A DNA stretch of 64,000 nucleotides from Chrysemys picta bellii (Eukaryota > Chordata > Testudines > Emydidae), in contig NC_088795.1 in NCBI RefSeq assembly GCF_011386835.1, positions 119,057,434-119,121,433 on the forward strand, read 5' to 3'. Below, in pieces: positions 11,280 through 22,011 of the stretch; position 1 is the stretch's first letter; each line of letters starts with the position of its first letter. The notes under the pieces were generated by a model that made no database searches, had not been told where the DNA came from, and was given only the letters and a program-made list of their open reading frames with translations. The position numbers and the translations under genes were made by a program.

Positions 11280-11317
11280 CTGAAGAAGTGGGCTGTAGCC
11301 CACGAAAGCTTATGCTC
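11280..11317 (+). ncRNA. hammerhead-ribozyme-like motif (best copy)
   Basis: The sequence reads CTGAAGA, one extra A, stem II gtgggc-tgta-gcccac (6 bp with a 4-nt loop), GAAA, a 3-bp stem III agc-ttat-gct, then C as the expected cleavage residue. This satisfies the type-I hammerhead core CUGANGA / GAAA / UH except for the bulged A after CUGAAGA. Stem I, which should form between the flanks, looks weak by eye. PLEs in other eukaryotes are known to carry hammerhead ribozymes in their terminal repeats, which supports the reading. Activity is not shown. Confidence 0.5.
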
Positions 11318-11413
11318 AAATAAATTTGTTAGTCTCTAAGGTGCCACAAGTACTCCTGTTCTTTTTGCGGATACAGACTAACACGGCTGCTACTCTGAAA
11401 CCTATTCCCCCTT

Positions 11414-11729
11414 GTGTTTGGAATTTCTTTGGAAGCATTAGTGGGCATGCCCATCTCATTACTAAAGCAGTCACTGCTTTTCCCCAGCACTGGCTGTTTG
11501 GAAACTCTTCTGAGTAGTTCAGCCTGATTTAAAAGAGTTTTAAAAGATCTTATTGTACCTCATTTTGTCCATTGTCAGCCTCATTGATTCCTGGGTCATG
11601 CACTTTTTTTTTACTACTTGTGAACAATTGGCTGAGAAATTCTCAGACATTAAAATCTCATGTAGGTTGTTTAAGTGGCTGCTTTTGTGACCTAGGCATA
11701 AGATTAGATGACCATGTTTTCTAGCTCCA
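11414..11729. other. no gene recognised
   Basis: Short AT-rich spacer between the PLE and the antisense CR1. Confidence 0.4.
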
Positions 11730-12306
11730 GTTCATAAGTTCCAAGGCCAGCAAGGACCATTCTGATCATCTAGTCTGACATCCTGCTATAACAAAAGCCA
11801 TAGAACTTCCCCAAAATAATCAGTGCATGAACTAAAACATTTAAAAAAAAATCCAATCTTGATTTTAAAATTGTTGCCATGGAGAATTCACCACAACCTT
11901 TGATAAATTGTTCCAATGATTAACTTCTCTCACTCTTAAAAAAAATTGCACTATATTTCCAATTTGAATTTGTCTAGTTTCTACTTCCAACCATTGGATC
12001 TTGATGTATCTTTGTCTGCTAGATTGAAGAGCCCACTATCAAATATTTGTTCCCTATGTAGATACTCCTAGACTGTGACCAAGTCACCCCTTAACCTTCT
12101 CTTTGTTAAACTAAATAGATTGAGCTCTCTGAGTCACAACAAGGCATGTCTTCTAAGCCTTTAATTATTTTCATATCTCTTCTCTAAACCCTCTTCAATT
12201 TACCAACATCCTTCCTGAATAGTGGACACCAGAACAGGACATAATATTCCAGCCGTGGTCACACCAATACCAAAGATAGAGGTAAAATAACCTCTCTGCT
12301 CCTACT

Positions 12307-12719
12307 CAGGGCCGGCTTTAGGCCAATTCCACCAATTCCCCCGAATCGGGCCCCGCGCCTAAGAGGGCCCCGCGCCCAGTGGCAGGGCCGCCGGAGGGGA
12401 GGGGAGAAAGAAGTGGCCGAGAATCCCTTCCCTGGCTAGAGGCTCCTTTTTAATTTTTACTCACCCGGTGGCGCTCCGGGTCTTCGGCGGCACTTCGGCA
12501 GCGGGTCCTTCACTCGCTCCGGGTCTTCGGCAGCACTTCGGCAGCAGGTCCTTCAGTGCCGCCGAAGACCCAGAGCGAGTGAAAGACCCGAAGACTAGGA
12601 GCGCCGCCCGGTGAGTACAAGCCCCACGTGTTTTTTTACGTGGTTTTTTTTAGTCATCCCTGCCGGGGCCCTGTCGAAACTGTTCGAATCGGGCCCTGCA
12701 CTTCCTAAAGCCGGCCCTG
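12307..12719. mobile_element. hAT-type MITE with 16-bp perfect TIRs
   Basis: Begins 'cagggccggctttagg' and ends with its exact reverse complement. It is flanked by the 8-bp duplication 'ctcctact' (12299-12306 and 12720-12727), the hallmark length for hAT transposition. It is 413 bp long and holds an internal inverted segment of 'ggtcttcggc(g/a)gcacttcggc' type near 12478-12570. There is no transposase. It belongs to the same TIR group as the elements at 31118, 41220, 60594 and 62466. Confidence 0.85.
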
Positions 12720-13027
12720 CTCCTACTCAAGATTCCCCTGTTTATGCACCCAAGGATTGCATTAGGCCTTTTTGGCCACAAGTGTCACACTGGGCACTCA
12801 TGTTCACCATGACCCTCAAATCTTTTTCAAAGTCACTGTTTCCCAGAATAGAGTCCCCCCATCTTGCAAGTATGGACTGCATTCTTTGTTCCTAGAAGTG
12901 TACATTTACTTTCGGTCATATTATAATGCATATTGTTTGCTTGTGCCCAGCTTACCAAGTGATCCAGAGCGCTCTGTCTCAATGATTTGTCGTCTTCATT
13001 ATTTACCACTCCCCAATTTTTGTGTCA

Positions 13028-13698
13028 ACAAAGGTGTGTGCAAAGGGGAGGCAAGCAGAGGCACTGGGCCCCCAATAATCGGTGGGGAACGTAGAACTCC
13101 TCCCACCCCAGGACTGCGGTGGACAGAGTGGAAATCCTCTAGAGGGCGCTCTCCCCCCAGCAGCTCTGGGGCTGGAGAAGTTCTGCTCTCTCTGCTGCAG
13201 CCTTGGGGGAGAGGCTCTCTTGCTGTTCCTGCCACAGCCCAGGGGCAGGGGTTCTGCGCCCCTCGCCAGGGCTGGAGGATTTCTACGTCCCCCACTGGGG
13301 TCCCAGTGCAGGAGGAGATCGTTCTGAGTCCCCCATCTGGGCTCTGGGCCTGGAGGAACTCTCTGCTCCCCCACCCCCTTTTCTACTATGGTATTTCCTC
13401 CTAACATGCAGAGCGCAAACTCAGTGAGGTCATACATGTATCCCCATAATGTGAGGTTATGGATGCATGTGTGCCTACTTGGTTTGCACATGTTCCCCCC
13501 ACAAGGTTAAGGAGCCTGTATGCAAGGTGGATTAAAGATACGATTCGTTGAAATGGTGAATATACTGCAATTTATTTATTTGCATATGATGTATGTGTAT
13601 GTGTTGATATGGTTTAATGTGTATACTATGTGTGTGTTTAATGTGTCCCCTTCCCCCCACCCCCCGCAAAAGCGGTAAAATTTAAATTCCTGCGCACA
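13028..13698. mobile_element. GC-rich insertion in CR1 (probable DNA element)
   Basis: Flanked by 'gtgtca' (13022-13027 and 13699-13704). The host CR1 is continuous without it. The ends show a weak inversion ('tgtgtgcaaagg' against the complement of 'cctgcgcaca'). Overlapping frames on both strands (up to 210 codons) reflect GC-rich composition and show no family resemblance. Confidence 0.55.
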
Positions 13699-14130
13699 GT
13701 GTCAGCTACAAACTTTATCCATGTCAATTTTATGTTTTCTTCCACTCATTAGAAATGTTAAACAGCACAGAGCCAAGAACCCATCCCTGTGGGACCTCAC
13801 TAGAAACACACCCGCTTGATGATGATTCCCCATTTAGAGTTACATTTTGGGACTCTAGCCAGTTTTTAATCTATTTAAAGCGAGCCAGGTTAATTTTGTA
13901 TTGTTCCAGTTTTTAAATCAAAATGTTTGTGAAGTACCAAGTAAAATGTCTTGCAGAAGTCTAAGTATATTACATCAACGCTATTCACTTTATCAACCCA
14001 ACTTGTAATCTCATCAGGTTAGTTTGACGGGATTTATTTTCCATAAACCTGTATGGAATGGCATGAATTATGTTACCCCTGCTTTAATTCTTTATTAATC
14101 AAGTCCTATATCAGCCACTCTGTTATCTTG

Positions 14131-14672
14131 CTCCGGTTATAGGTGTGCAGGTATTGTAGCTTTGTCTGTATATCTTTTATTCTGCATAACTGTGTTCTCT
14201 GAGTGTAGCCTTCTTTTCTGTTTCTATCCACAGAAAGCTTATTGCAAGTAAATAACAGGAACAGTCTTTGTAGTCTCACTGTTGGGTCATTTAGAACTGG
14301 ACTACAACAAAGTACTAGAGAATAGCATGCGGAAAATAATCTTATACCATCAAGGAGGAGGACTGGATCAATGGCTCTCCAACTGTCCCAGGCCTTGATT
14401 CAACAATGTACTTAAACACATTCTGCATATTACTCTGTAGGAGATATCCATTCATGGACCAATTTCCACTGCTCAAACCCTAGTATTCCACTGCTTGGTT
14501 CTCAAAACATTTCCTTCTAGGGACCAGATAAAAGGGCTCTTCAAACAACAGAGAGACAGTGGTTCGTAAATTGAGAATCACTTTACTAGATAATTTATTG
14601 GATGGGTTTTTGCCGTACTTAGATGGGGGGGAGGAAGAAGAAAAAAATTATGTCCAAAGACTATAGTATAAC
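14131..14672. other. no gene recognised
   Basis: AT-rich spacer. No coding or repeat signal is supported. Confidence 0.4.
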
Positions 14673-14850
14673 CAGTGCTTAATTTGTGCCAGGACTTGCC
14701 AGGGATGAGCGTTGGCACATCTGAGCTTGGTAGTTCATAGCCACAGCACCTCTGGACTTGCTGCATGAGCTGTAAATGTAAAAAAATTACTTGAGCCTCA
14801 GCACCTAATTGCTTGAGCCCCGGCATCTCTTTCATTACAAATTAAGTCGG
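14673..14850. mobile_element. hAT-type MITE
   Basis: The 5' end 'cagtgcttaatttgt' is matched by the complement of the 3' end 'acaaattaagtcgg'. The flanking 8-mers are 'agtataac' (14665-14672) and 'aatataac' (14851-14858), one mismatch apart. Confidence 0.65.
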
Positions 14851-14858
14851 AATATAAC

Positions 14859-15360
14859 ATTATCTTTAGAAAAACAAATATTTGTTTGCAATGAAGGTCA
14901 TCGACCACAAGGACCTTATTCTCCAGCCACTTAGTTCATGGGTTAATTAGATGTTATTTGTACACCCCAATGCTAGAGCTAAACATAGGTGTCTTTTCCT
15001 CTGGTTTGAGACTTTACGTTTTTAAAAGCCACATGCAATGGGAAAACCTTTTACCTTATTAACTTAAGCATTCAAGTGAAATTGTAACTTTCACAACTAA
15101 TTGGGTATTTTAAACTTATTTTAAAATGCTGGTCTATGAAATGAGTTACAACAAAACATTGTCAGCTTCCTCACATACCTGTTAGCTTGGTCAAATCTAT
15201 TTTTCCAACCCATTACAGACAAGAGATGATAGGAAAAGGGGAAAAATAATAGATGCTCTTTTTTTGTAATCCGGTAATTGGCTTCTGGCCATCATTGTGG
15301 CACTTGCCCTGTAAAAGCTGAGTCACTGGTCTGTCAGAGGTCAGGTTGGAAGTCTGGCAT
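14859..15360. other. no gene recognised
   Basis: AT-rich sequence with no supported feature. Confidence 0.4.
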
Positions 15361-15423
15361 GAAATTCTGGCCCCTCTGAAGTCAATGGAAGTTTTGCCAT
15401 TGATTTCACAGGGCCAGAATTTC
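15361..15423. repeat. foldback repeat (hairpin MITE-like)
   Basis: 'gaaattctggcccc' at 15361 pairs with 'gggccagaatttc' ending at 15423. The inner arms 'gtcaatgg' and 'ccattgat' continue the stem around a short loop. One imperfect hairpin of about 28 bp. Confidence 0.65.
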
Positions 15424-16235
15424 ACCTCTGTGAGGAGTCAAGTTCCAGTTGTTGGGTGAAGTTTCCTTCTCTCTTCCGGTGTCAAGGAATCACATGGGAT
15501 GAAATCAGATATGAAGGCAAAGACCAGATTCAGGACCAGCTAAGGTATGTTGTTAAATCTGAGAAACACCACAGACTGAGGTTTGTCATAGTTACCAAAG
15601 TAACTGTACTTCTAATTCCTTCATGGCCTCTTGGAGGGCGCCCTACTTAGGTGTTAGGCTTTTACCACCACCTTTCTCAGGGTGAGAACCTCTGTTCCGC
15701 TCCCTCCAGAGATCAGGGATTCAGGCTGCAATTTCTTCCTGTAATTCACTGTGATCACCTTAGCAAGCCTGAGTTTAGTTCAGCACCTGGCATCCTACTC
15801 TCTTCCAGGAACTATGACAGAGATACCAGTGACCAGCCTGCCTTCATCCAGCAAGGTATTTATTTAGAACAAAAGCATTACAGAGAGAACATATCTTGAA
15901 AACAATAAATAGCTTACATGCTTGCCTGTCTTACTAGGTGTCCATTTTTTATACGGAGACCCCTCCAGCAGGGTCTGTCCCTCTTGGTCTCTGTGTCATT
16001 CAGTGAGAGTGATCCCTCTCTATATCAGGCTGGCCACTTCATACTAGTCTCCGTTTTTTGTTTGCTGGGTCTCTTGAACAAAACCAATATATGCACTTTC
16101 CCCCAAGGGCTGGTACTTCTGCAGACTTGTTACCTGTCTAAGGATTTGCAATAATTATCCCCCAGTGCTTTAATTCCTGATAGTTTGTTCATGACATTAG
16201 GTGATGTCTCCATCGTCATTTCATTGCTTGTTGTT
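15424..16235. other. possible antisense LTR-like sequence, unresolved
   Basis: Between about 15645 and 16180 the sequence has the composition and internal 'ataaata' signals I associate with sauropsid solo LTRs in reverse orientation. I cannot define matching ends or a target duplication, so I claim no element boundaries. No host exon was seen. Confidence 0.25.
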
Positions 16236-16370
16236 TCAAGAAAGAAATCATCAAGTGGGTGTGTTTCTAGTGAGGTCCCACAGGGATGGGTTCTTGGCTC
16301 TGTGCTGTTTAACATTTCTAACAATGAGTGGAAGAAAACATAAAACTGACATGGATAAAGTTCCTCCTGA
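16236..16370 (+). mobile_element. short CR1/L3-like RT fragment
   Basis: 'tttctagtgaggtcccacag' (16265-16284) and the following 'gggttcttggctctgtgctg' are the sense version of the RT 'GVPQG' block seen antisense at 13750-13810. About 130 bp, truncated at both ends. Confidence 0.65.
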
Positions 16371-17242
16371 CCGTAACAATACAAATGAGCGGAAACTGAC
16401 TCAGACCTATTTTTCCATTTAAAAAAAAATCAGAAATTTCTCAGGTCTCCCTCCACAAGGTTTAACAGCTTGCCATTTATTAGACTGATACCTTCCTGCA
16501 GTCACCAGAAAGACTCTGCTTCAGTGGAATTTAGATTGAAGTCTTGAAGCAAAAAAAAATGAAGAAAAGGACAAGCACAAAGGAAAAAAAAACAACTGAC
16601 ACAAAAGGAAAGCACAAACCTTCCTGCCCCCTTCCTGGGTTAAGCAGTTTTGGAAACAAATGTTAATGAAGAACAGTAAGTACGTCATTGCTTAAGCATT
16701 TACTTAAGGAACATTGAAGAGAATTGATAGGAACTGAACAAGTACATTGTCAAGTTTAGAATAAGATCATAAGAACTCTGTTTTTCTATCTGTACCTCAC
16801 TAGCCTCACTTCATTAAATTAAATACTTCTATCTGCATATTACAAAATCATGTGATGGTGCTGTCATTTAAGTACAAGAGGTAACTGAACTTAACCACAG
16901 GCGATGGAAACTGAATGACCTTTTAGACATTAACCAGATCTGAAGTGAGTCTTTCACGTGCAAATATAGATAAACCTCAACCTCTAATAAGCAATGCGTA
17001 CAGATTCTATAACTTCAGCAAACAGTCCAGTGCACTGGAAAATCTGTCTTATCTATGTTCCATAACAGACTGAAAGGTCTCTTCTCCTCTTGATGTATGC
17101 ATATAAGCCTATTAGTGTTCATAGAAGTCATGTAGGTGTGCATGGAGAGGAAACCAGAAGGTTTTTAAACCCGCAGCAAAAGTAAGACTTGAGAGATGAA
17201 AACCAAGAACCAGAAAATTCAATATGTGTGTTCAGTTCCTCC
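16371..17242. other. no gene recognised
   Basis: Contains A-runs at 16418-16427 and 16551-16558. No gene or defined repeat was identified. Confidence 0.4.
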
Positions 17243-17250
17243 ACATACAC

Positions 17251-17641
17251 TACTCCTGGGGGAATTCTGTGCCAAAAAATTAAAAATCCTCAATATTAAA
17301 AATTCTGCAAATTCTATTTGTGAAAATTACACTATATATATATATATAATCATGCAGTTTCAATTATTTTGGTAATTTATTTCAAAATGCCCGTCAGCAA
17401 GTATGCCTGTAACAATGCAGACACACAAACAAATTTCCCCAGGAGTAGAGGGTAAAAGAAACACCTACGACAACACAGTTCCTGTTTTTCTGTCCCTCCA
17501 CTCCAGAGTCCAGTCGTGCCCCCCATCCCAGAGACTCACACCCCTGCCCCCCCCCCGGGGGGGGGAAGGAAATTCTGTGCGCACAACATTAATTTCTGCC
17601 AAATTCTGTACTGCACAGTGGCGCAGAATCTCCCAGAAGTA
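17251..17641. mobile_element. TIR element, probably hAT-type MITE
   Basis: Ends are 'tactcctgggggaattctg' and the partly complementary 'cagaatctcccagaagta'. 'atacac' lies immediately outside both (17245-17250 and 17642-17647). The interior carries (TA)n at about 17332-17348 and a C10G9 block at 17547-17565 that could form a tight G/C hairpin. No transposase. Confidence 0.65.
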
Positions 17642-17647
17642 ATACAC

Positions 17648-19028
17648 ACATTAAAGACTCATTTGTGGAAATGTCAAAAGCTCATTCTCTTTCTTCAGAT
17701 TTAGAAATAAACTTTTAAAAATGTTTTGTTCTTATACAAGCCTAACATTTTCTGAGACACTGTGTACCCAAGCCTACCAAAAAGAGATCATATCACAAAG
17801 AACACAGGATAAAATTCACCTCTCTGCAGAGAATCAGAACAAGATCTCTGTATAACAGAAATCCCACCAAAGTCCTATTTTTTGGTCTTGTGCCATGGGA
17901 ATTCGAGGCCTTGGTGCTTTTGAAAATCCCAGTAGATGCCTATCTGCAACTTTATGCTCCTAAATACATGGCCCTAAGCAGGAACTTCAGCATTTGCCAT
18001 TTGGCACTATATGAGCGCTGCACCACTATACCTCTCCTCCAAACAACCACAGTCCACTGTACCATCATTCTAAGGAAGAAATATGAATGGAGCATCTTTT
18101 GCACAAAAAATTAAATTAGGTACATTTAAATAGGCCCAAGGAAGGTGGTTCATCTGCCTATGGAGCTTTTAATAGACAGAAAGGCCAGAATTAAAACACT
18201 ACCCACTTGTACTGTATATGATATCTGTTTAAACTCTATTTTACCTGCAATACCAGTAGCGATAGCAAGGCTGTTCTGGGATATTTTTAATGGAGGGGGT
18301 TGAACGAGTACACATCAGTAGGTCAGGCCAGCGTGAAAAACCGGTAGTGCTGGCTTGATGACATTTCACTTTCTGGAAATTCAAAATGGTGTGGTTTATT
18401 TAAAACAAAACAAAACAAAACAAACTCATAACACCTTGGTTACTTAATGTGTGAAAAAGATTGTCACTTTTTTTTGACAGACAAATATCACTCTTTGTGA
18501 CCACCAGTTTATGTCATATGCATATGGATAACACAGTATTCCATAGATTGATCAATGTTATTGATCAATATTTTCTCTCTGTGGTTTGCTTTTCTCTCTG
18601 TCCTAATACAGTTATATGATTCAAGATTTACATTGATCTCAGAAAAAATAGTCAGCTGCCTGCTCATTGTATCAGTTACACGCACATACATACAACTCTC
18701 ATTCAATTCAACAGAAGTTTATTTTCTATTCCATATAGGTTCTTATACCACGATCACCACCATAGTTATCTGAGCGCCTTCCCATAGTGCATGAGCAATG
18801 TGATTGACATTGTCATGTGCTTGTTCTCGCATCCTCTCCTGAGGAAGAGAAGTGTGTGCAGTGGAGTGTCTTGTTGTGCTGGGGTGGTTTTGGTGTGTTT
18901 CTGGTTTTATTTTTGTTTTAATATATCTGTTGATATGTATTTATATTAGAGAAGGCAAGGTCAAAGAAATGCCCCTTGCACTTGTAGCAGAAGGCGTTGA
19001 GGTTTTATTTGTGTGCACACACACACAA
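17648..19028. other. no gene recognised
   Basis: AT-rich, with an (AAAAC)n tract at about 18404-18424. No exon, TIR or LTR could be supported. The last 200 bp before the gypsy remnant may be repeat-derived but are unassigned. Confidence 0.4.
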
Positions 19029-19075
19029 ATTTTATTTACTCCTTCACATCACACAAGAATGAATGAAATTAATAG
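19029..19075 (+). repeat. CR1-like fragment duplicated at 22018-22068
   Basis: 'attttatttactccttcaca' and 'tgaaattaatag' reappear almost identically at 22014-22068, where they lie at the start of a longer CR1 3' end. This copy lacks about 11 bp ('ctggggtcaac'). The gypsy remnant starts at the next base. Confidence 0.6.
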
Positions 19076-19290
19076 CTATCTGAAAGCTGTACTTAGGATG
19101 TATGTTTCCAGGCATGAGGGTGATTGGGATGTGTTACTTCCATATCTACTGATTGCATATAGAAGCGTGCCCCAAGAATCCACAGGGTTTGCTTCCTTTG
19201 ATCTCTTGTATGGGAGACAGGTCAGGGGACCCTTGAATTTGATCCGTGACTCCTGGGCAGGCAATACTGAAGAACATCTAGTAGGGTAGT
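19076..19290 (+). pseudogene. Ty3/gypsy integrase fragment, displaced
   Basis: The frame beginning near 19076 encodes the C-terminal part of the integrase core of a Ty3/gypsy retrotransposon: 'GDWDVLLPYLLIAYRSVPQE' and then 'FDLLYGRQVRGPLNLIRDSW'. The D,D-35-E catalytic part is absent. In gypsy pol the order is protease, RT, RNase H, integrase, yet here the integrase piece lies upstream of the RT, so the copy is rearranged. Confidence 0.75.
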
Positions 19291-19299
19291 ACGGGTCAC

Positions 19300-20248
19300 A
19301 CTTTAAGGAGAGATTGCAGGCTATGATGGATTCTGGTCTGTATGAGTTCAAGGTTCTACCGTTTGAATAAAAAAATTACAGTGCCACCTTTATGAGACTC
19401 ATTAATGAGGTTTTTCCATGGATTGCAGACCTTTGCCAAAGCCTATATAGATGACTTGGCTATTTTCAGCTGTTCCTGGAAAGATCATCTATACCACATG
19501 GGAATTGTGTTACAAAGGCTAAGGGAAGCCAACCTAACTGTTAAGGTCTCCAAGTGCATCTTAGGAGCTGCAGAGGTATCATACCTGGGACACAGGTAAG
19601 TGAATTGGTACACCCTGCTCCCCTGAAAGTAGAAGCCATAAAAGGCTGGCCTGCCCCTAAAACAAAGAAGCAGGTCCAATCCTTTATTGGGCTGGTCAAC
19701 TATTATCGCAAGTTTGTAAATGGATTTAGCGACATTGTGGCCCCCATAACAGACCTTACCCAAAAGGGGAAACCGGATGAGGTAAAGTGGACCGAGGCCT
19801 GTGAGTAAGGCTTCCAAAAAATAAAAGAGACCTTAGTGAAGAAGCCTATATTAGTCAGCCCTGATTTTGGGAAAATGGTCTTGTGCACAGAGGCTTCTAA
19901 TGTGGGGTTGGGAGCTGTGCTGATGCAGGATGGGGAAAAGAGTAAAAGGCACCCCATTGCATATCTAAGCAAAAAATTGACACCCACTGAACAATACTAC
20001 ACTACTGTAGAGAAAGAATTCTATGCAATTGTGTGGGCAGTAAAGCAACTCAAACCCTATTTGTATAACAGGAAGTTTACCATGTTCAGTGATCATGCTC
20101 CCTTGGTGTGGTTACACAAAGCAAAAGGAAGCAATTCTAGCTTACTCCATTGGAGTTTGGCCTTGCAAGAGTTTGATATGGACACAATTCATATCAAAGG
20201 AAAAAAGAATCTTGTGGCTGATGCCTTGTCAAGGTTTGGAGAGCCTTG
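19300..20248 (+). pseudogene. Ty3/gypsy reverse transcriptase and RNase H, broken
   Basis: RT sequence enters at about 19325 ('DSGLYEFKVLPFE') after the integrase piece. A frame at 19405-19599 has the catalytic box 'AYIDDLAIFS' and then 'LREANLTVKVSKC'. After a frameshift, 19554-19808 holds the connection region ('GLVNYYRKFVNGFSDIVAPI'). After a TAA stop at 19806, 19836-20249 is RNase H: 'TEASNVGLGAVL', 'EKEFYAIVWAVKQLKPYL', 'SDHAPLVWL' and 'VADALSR'. The first RNase H acidic residue is Glu where gypsy RNases usually have Asp. With stops, shifts and the misplaced integrase, the copy is defunct. Confidence 0.85.
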
Positions 20249-20260
20249 AGGTGTATCCAG

Positions 20261-22000
20261 GAGCTCTAATAGCTCCCTTCCAGACCAATCTCGTGTTGGG
20301 GGTGTGACGCATGACCAGAAAGGTTAAGCATCTTGCAAGATAGATGACCCAAATTCAACCCTTAAAGACATATTGGTAGATAATGTTTGTGTTTTTGTAT
20401 GTTTACATATGTATTGGTAGAGTTTAACAATGTAATCAAACAGTCCCTGTCTATGCTGTATTCTGTTAATTCAGAGATCAAAAGGACATCTTAACATTTA
20501 AATGAACTGTAAACATAGGATATCACTGTATTCATCTCTCTTTGAAATGTATAGCAAATCATCTGCAAATGGTGGAAAAACAGGCAATTGCCTTATGTTA
20601 ATCTGTGTAGATAATTACCAGCAATGCTTGGAACTGGATCTACTTCAAAAGTCCCCATAATTGCCTATTGTTCACGGGAGGACTCTGAGCTGTCACAAGA
20701 AGGCCTGAAACTGTATAAAGATGCTTTGGGTCCTGTAGGTAAAAGGGATTAAGAGCAGCTGAGGGAGGCTGGTGAGATAGTTGGCCCCAGGTGTGGCTGG
20801 CTTAATCAGGCCACAGCTGGCCTGGATAAAAGGGCTGTGGGGCCAGGAGACAAAAAAGGCTCACTCTAGCCCTGAAGTGGCAAGTGCCTGGGAGCAAGGT
20901 ACCTGAAGAGGGTCAGTGCTGGGGAAGGGCAAAGGGAGCTGGGGAGTTCCAGCCTGGTAAACCCCCAGGTTGCAGGCCTTGTTGAAGGCCTACAAAAGGT
21001 ATTGGGGCTGCAGAGGGGCAGCCCAGGGATAGGCAAAGGCAGCAGGTCCTACTCCCTTGCCAATGATGAGTCGCCGTTACAGATTGCAGTTTGTCCCAGT
21101 GAAAGGGCACGATGACTAGATGATGACTGGCAGTAGTCACTGAGACAAGGTGGGTTTAGAGGGTTGGAGGTTCCCCTGGGAGGGGAGACCCAAAGTAAGG
21201 TGGTACCCCTGGGGACAAAACCCTGAGGAAAGTGGCACCGGAGTCTGGGAGGGACATGGAGCCTACGGCAGGAGAGACGCCGGCCAGAAGGAGGCGCTCC
21301 GGAGCTGGAGTTGAGCTAATTCCCAAGACGACCAGCAGGAGACACCACACCAGTGAGTGTCGAACTTGCTATAGGTCTCAATCCTTTTTATTTCAGATCT
21401 GCTTGAGGCTTCATGCAGGAGAAGCTTAAACCACAAGGCTGAGATCCCAGGCCTGACTGGACCACCCTGACTATAAACATTGGTCTATAACCTATGAACT
21501 AATTCTGAAAGAACTCTTTGCCACTACAAAGGTCACCATCTCTGCTATGAATCTGAATCTCAAGAATTGTACTCAGGTCTGTATGTATACTGATCTTTTA
21601 ACCAATACTGTCTCTTTTCTTTTTTAATACATTTTAGTTTGGTTAATAAGAATTGGCTGTAAGCATGTATTTGTGTAAGATCTGCAATATTCATTAACCT
21701 GGGAGGTAATGTGTCCAATCATTTGGGATTGGTAGAACTTTTTAATATGATAAATATGATGAGGATTACTGAAAATCGTATTCAACTTGGTTGTCTGGAT
21801 GGAGGCCTAAGGCTGGGTTGCTTTAAGGGAACTGTGTTGTTGGCTTCTGGTAACCAGTGAGGTATTATAGAAGCTGTTTTGTGCTAGCTTGGTAAATCTA
21901 AGCATTGGAATATCCACCAGCTTTGGGGATTGTCTGCCCCATTCTTTGCAGTTCACCCTAATTGAGTGACTTCAGTTGGCTCCCCTGGGACTCCGGTCAC
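20261..22000 (+). mobile_element. LTR-like sequence following gypsy pol, with nested unit
   Basis: Non-coding sequence starts after the RNase H frame. The outer part (about 20290-20730 and 21365-22000, ending 'gggactccggtcaca') looks like an LTR split by a second LTR-like unit (20736-21360). That unit opens with a G-rich stretch containing 'ggataaaagggctgtgg' and closes with 'ggagacaccacaccagtg'. The closing motif recurs near 61140 ('ggaggcaccactagtagtg'), so the inner unit is a repeat family. I cannot pair either LTR with a partner; boundaries are approximate. Confidence 0.4.
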
Positions 22001-22011
22001 AATGTACATTG

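Larger units (their letters stand above)
10790..11401 (+). mobile_element. 5'-truncated Penelope-like element
   Basis: The element starts inside the C-terminal coding region of the GIY-YIG protein (about 10794-10990, several frame errors; 'ggagaacac..cac', 'gactgggagtggatgggcca') and runs through the 3' tail to 'ctgctactctgaaac'. Exact 12-bp duplications 'ctattccccctt' flank it at 10778-10789 and 11402-11413, so both ends are real. Unlike the 9-kb and 43-kb copies it has no inverted arm. A 70-bp (TATC)n expansion sits in the tail. Confidence 0.85.
11730..14130 (-). mobile_element. CR1/L3-like LINE, antisense, split by two insertions
   Basis: The 3' end lies at about 11730 ('ccattctgatcatctagtct'). 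Sequence continues leftward-coding through the region equivalent to 'LEYCVQFW' (12250) and on to the RT 'GVPQG' block, whose reverse complement is at 13780-13800 ('ccctgtgggacctcactaga'), and beyond to about 14130. The three LINE pieces (11730-12306, 12720-13027, 13699-14130) are collinear when the insertions at 12307-12719 and 13028-13698 are removed. No open frame of useful length is left, so it is old. Confidence 0.75.

Noticed and set aside
12772..13404. 210-codon open frame
   Set aside because: It starts in antisense CR1 and runs into a GC-rich inserted element, so it crosses an insertion boundary and cannot be an original gene.
19076..20248. Endogenous retrovirus
   Set aside because: RT, RNase H and integrase motifs are of Ty3/gypsy type and no envelope-like sequence was seen.
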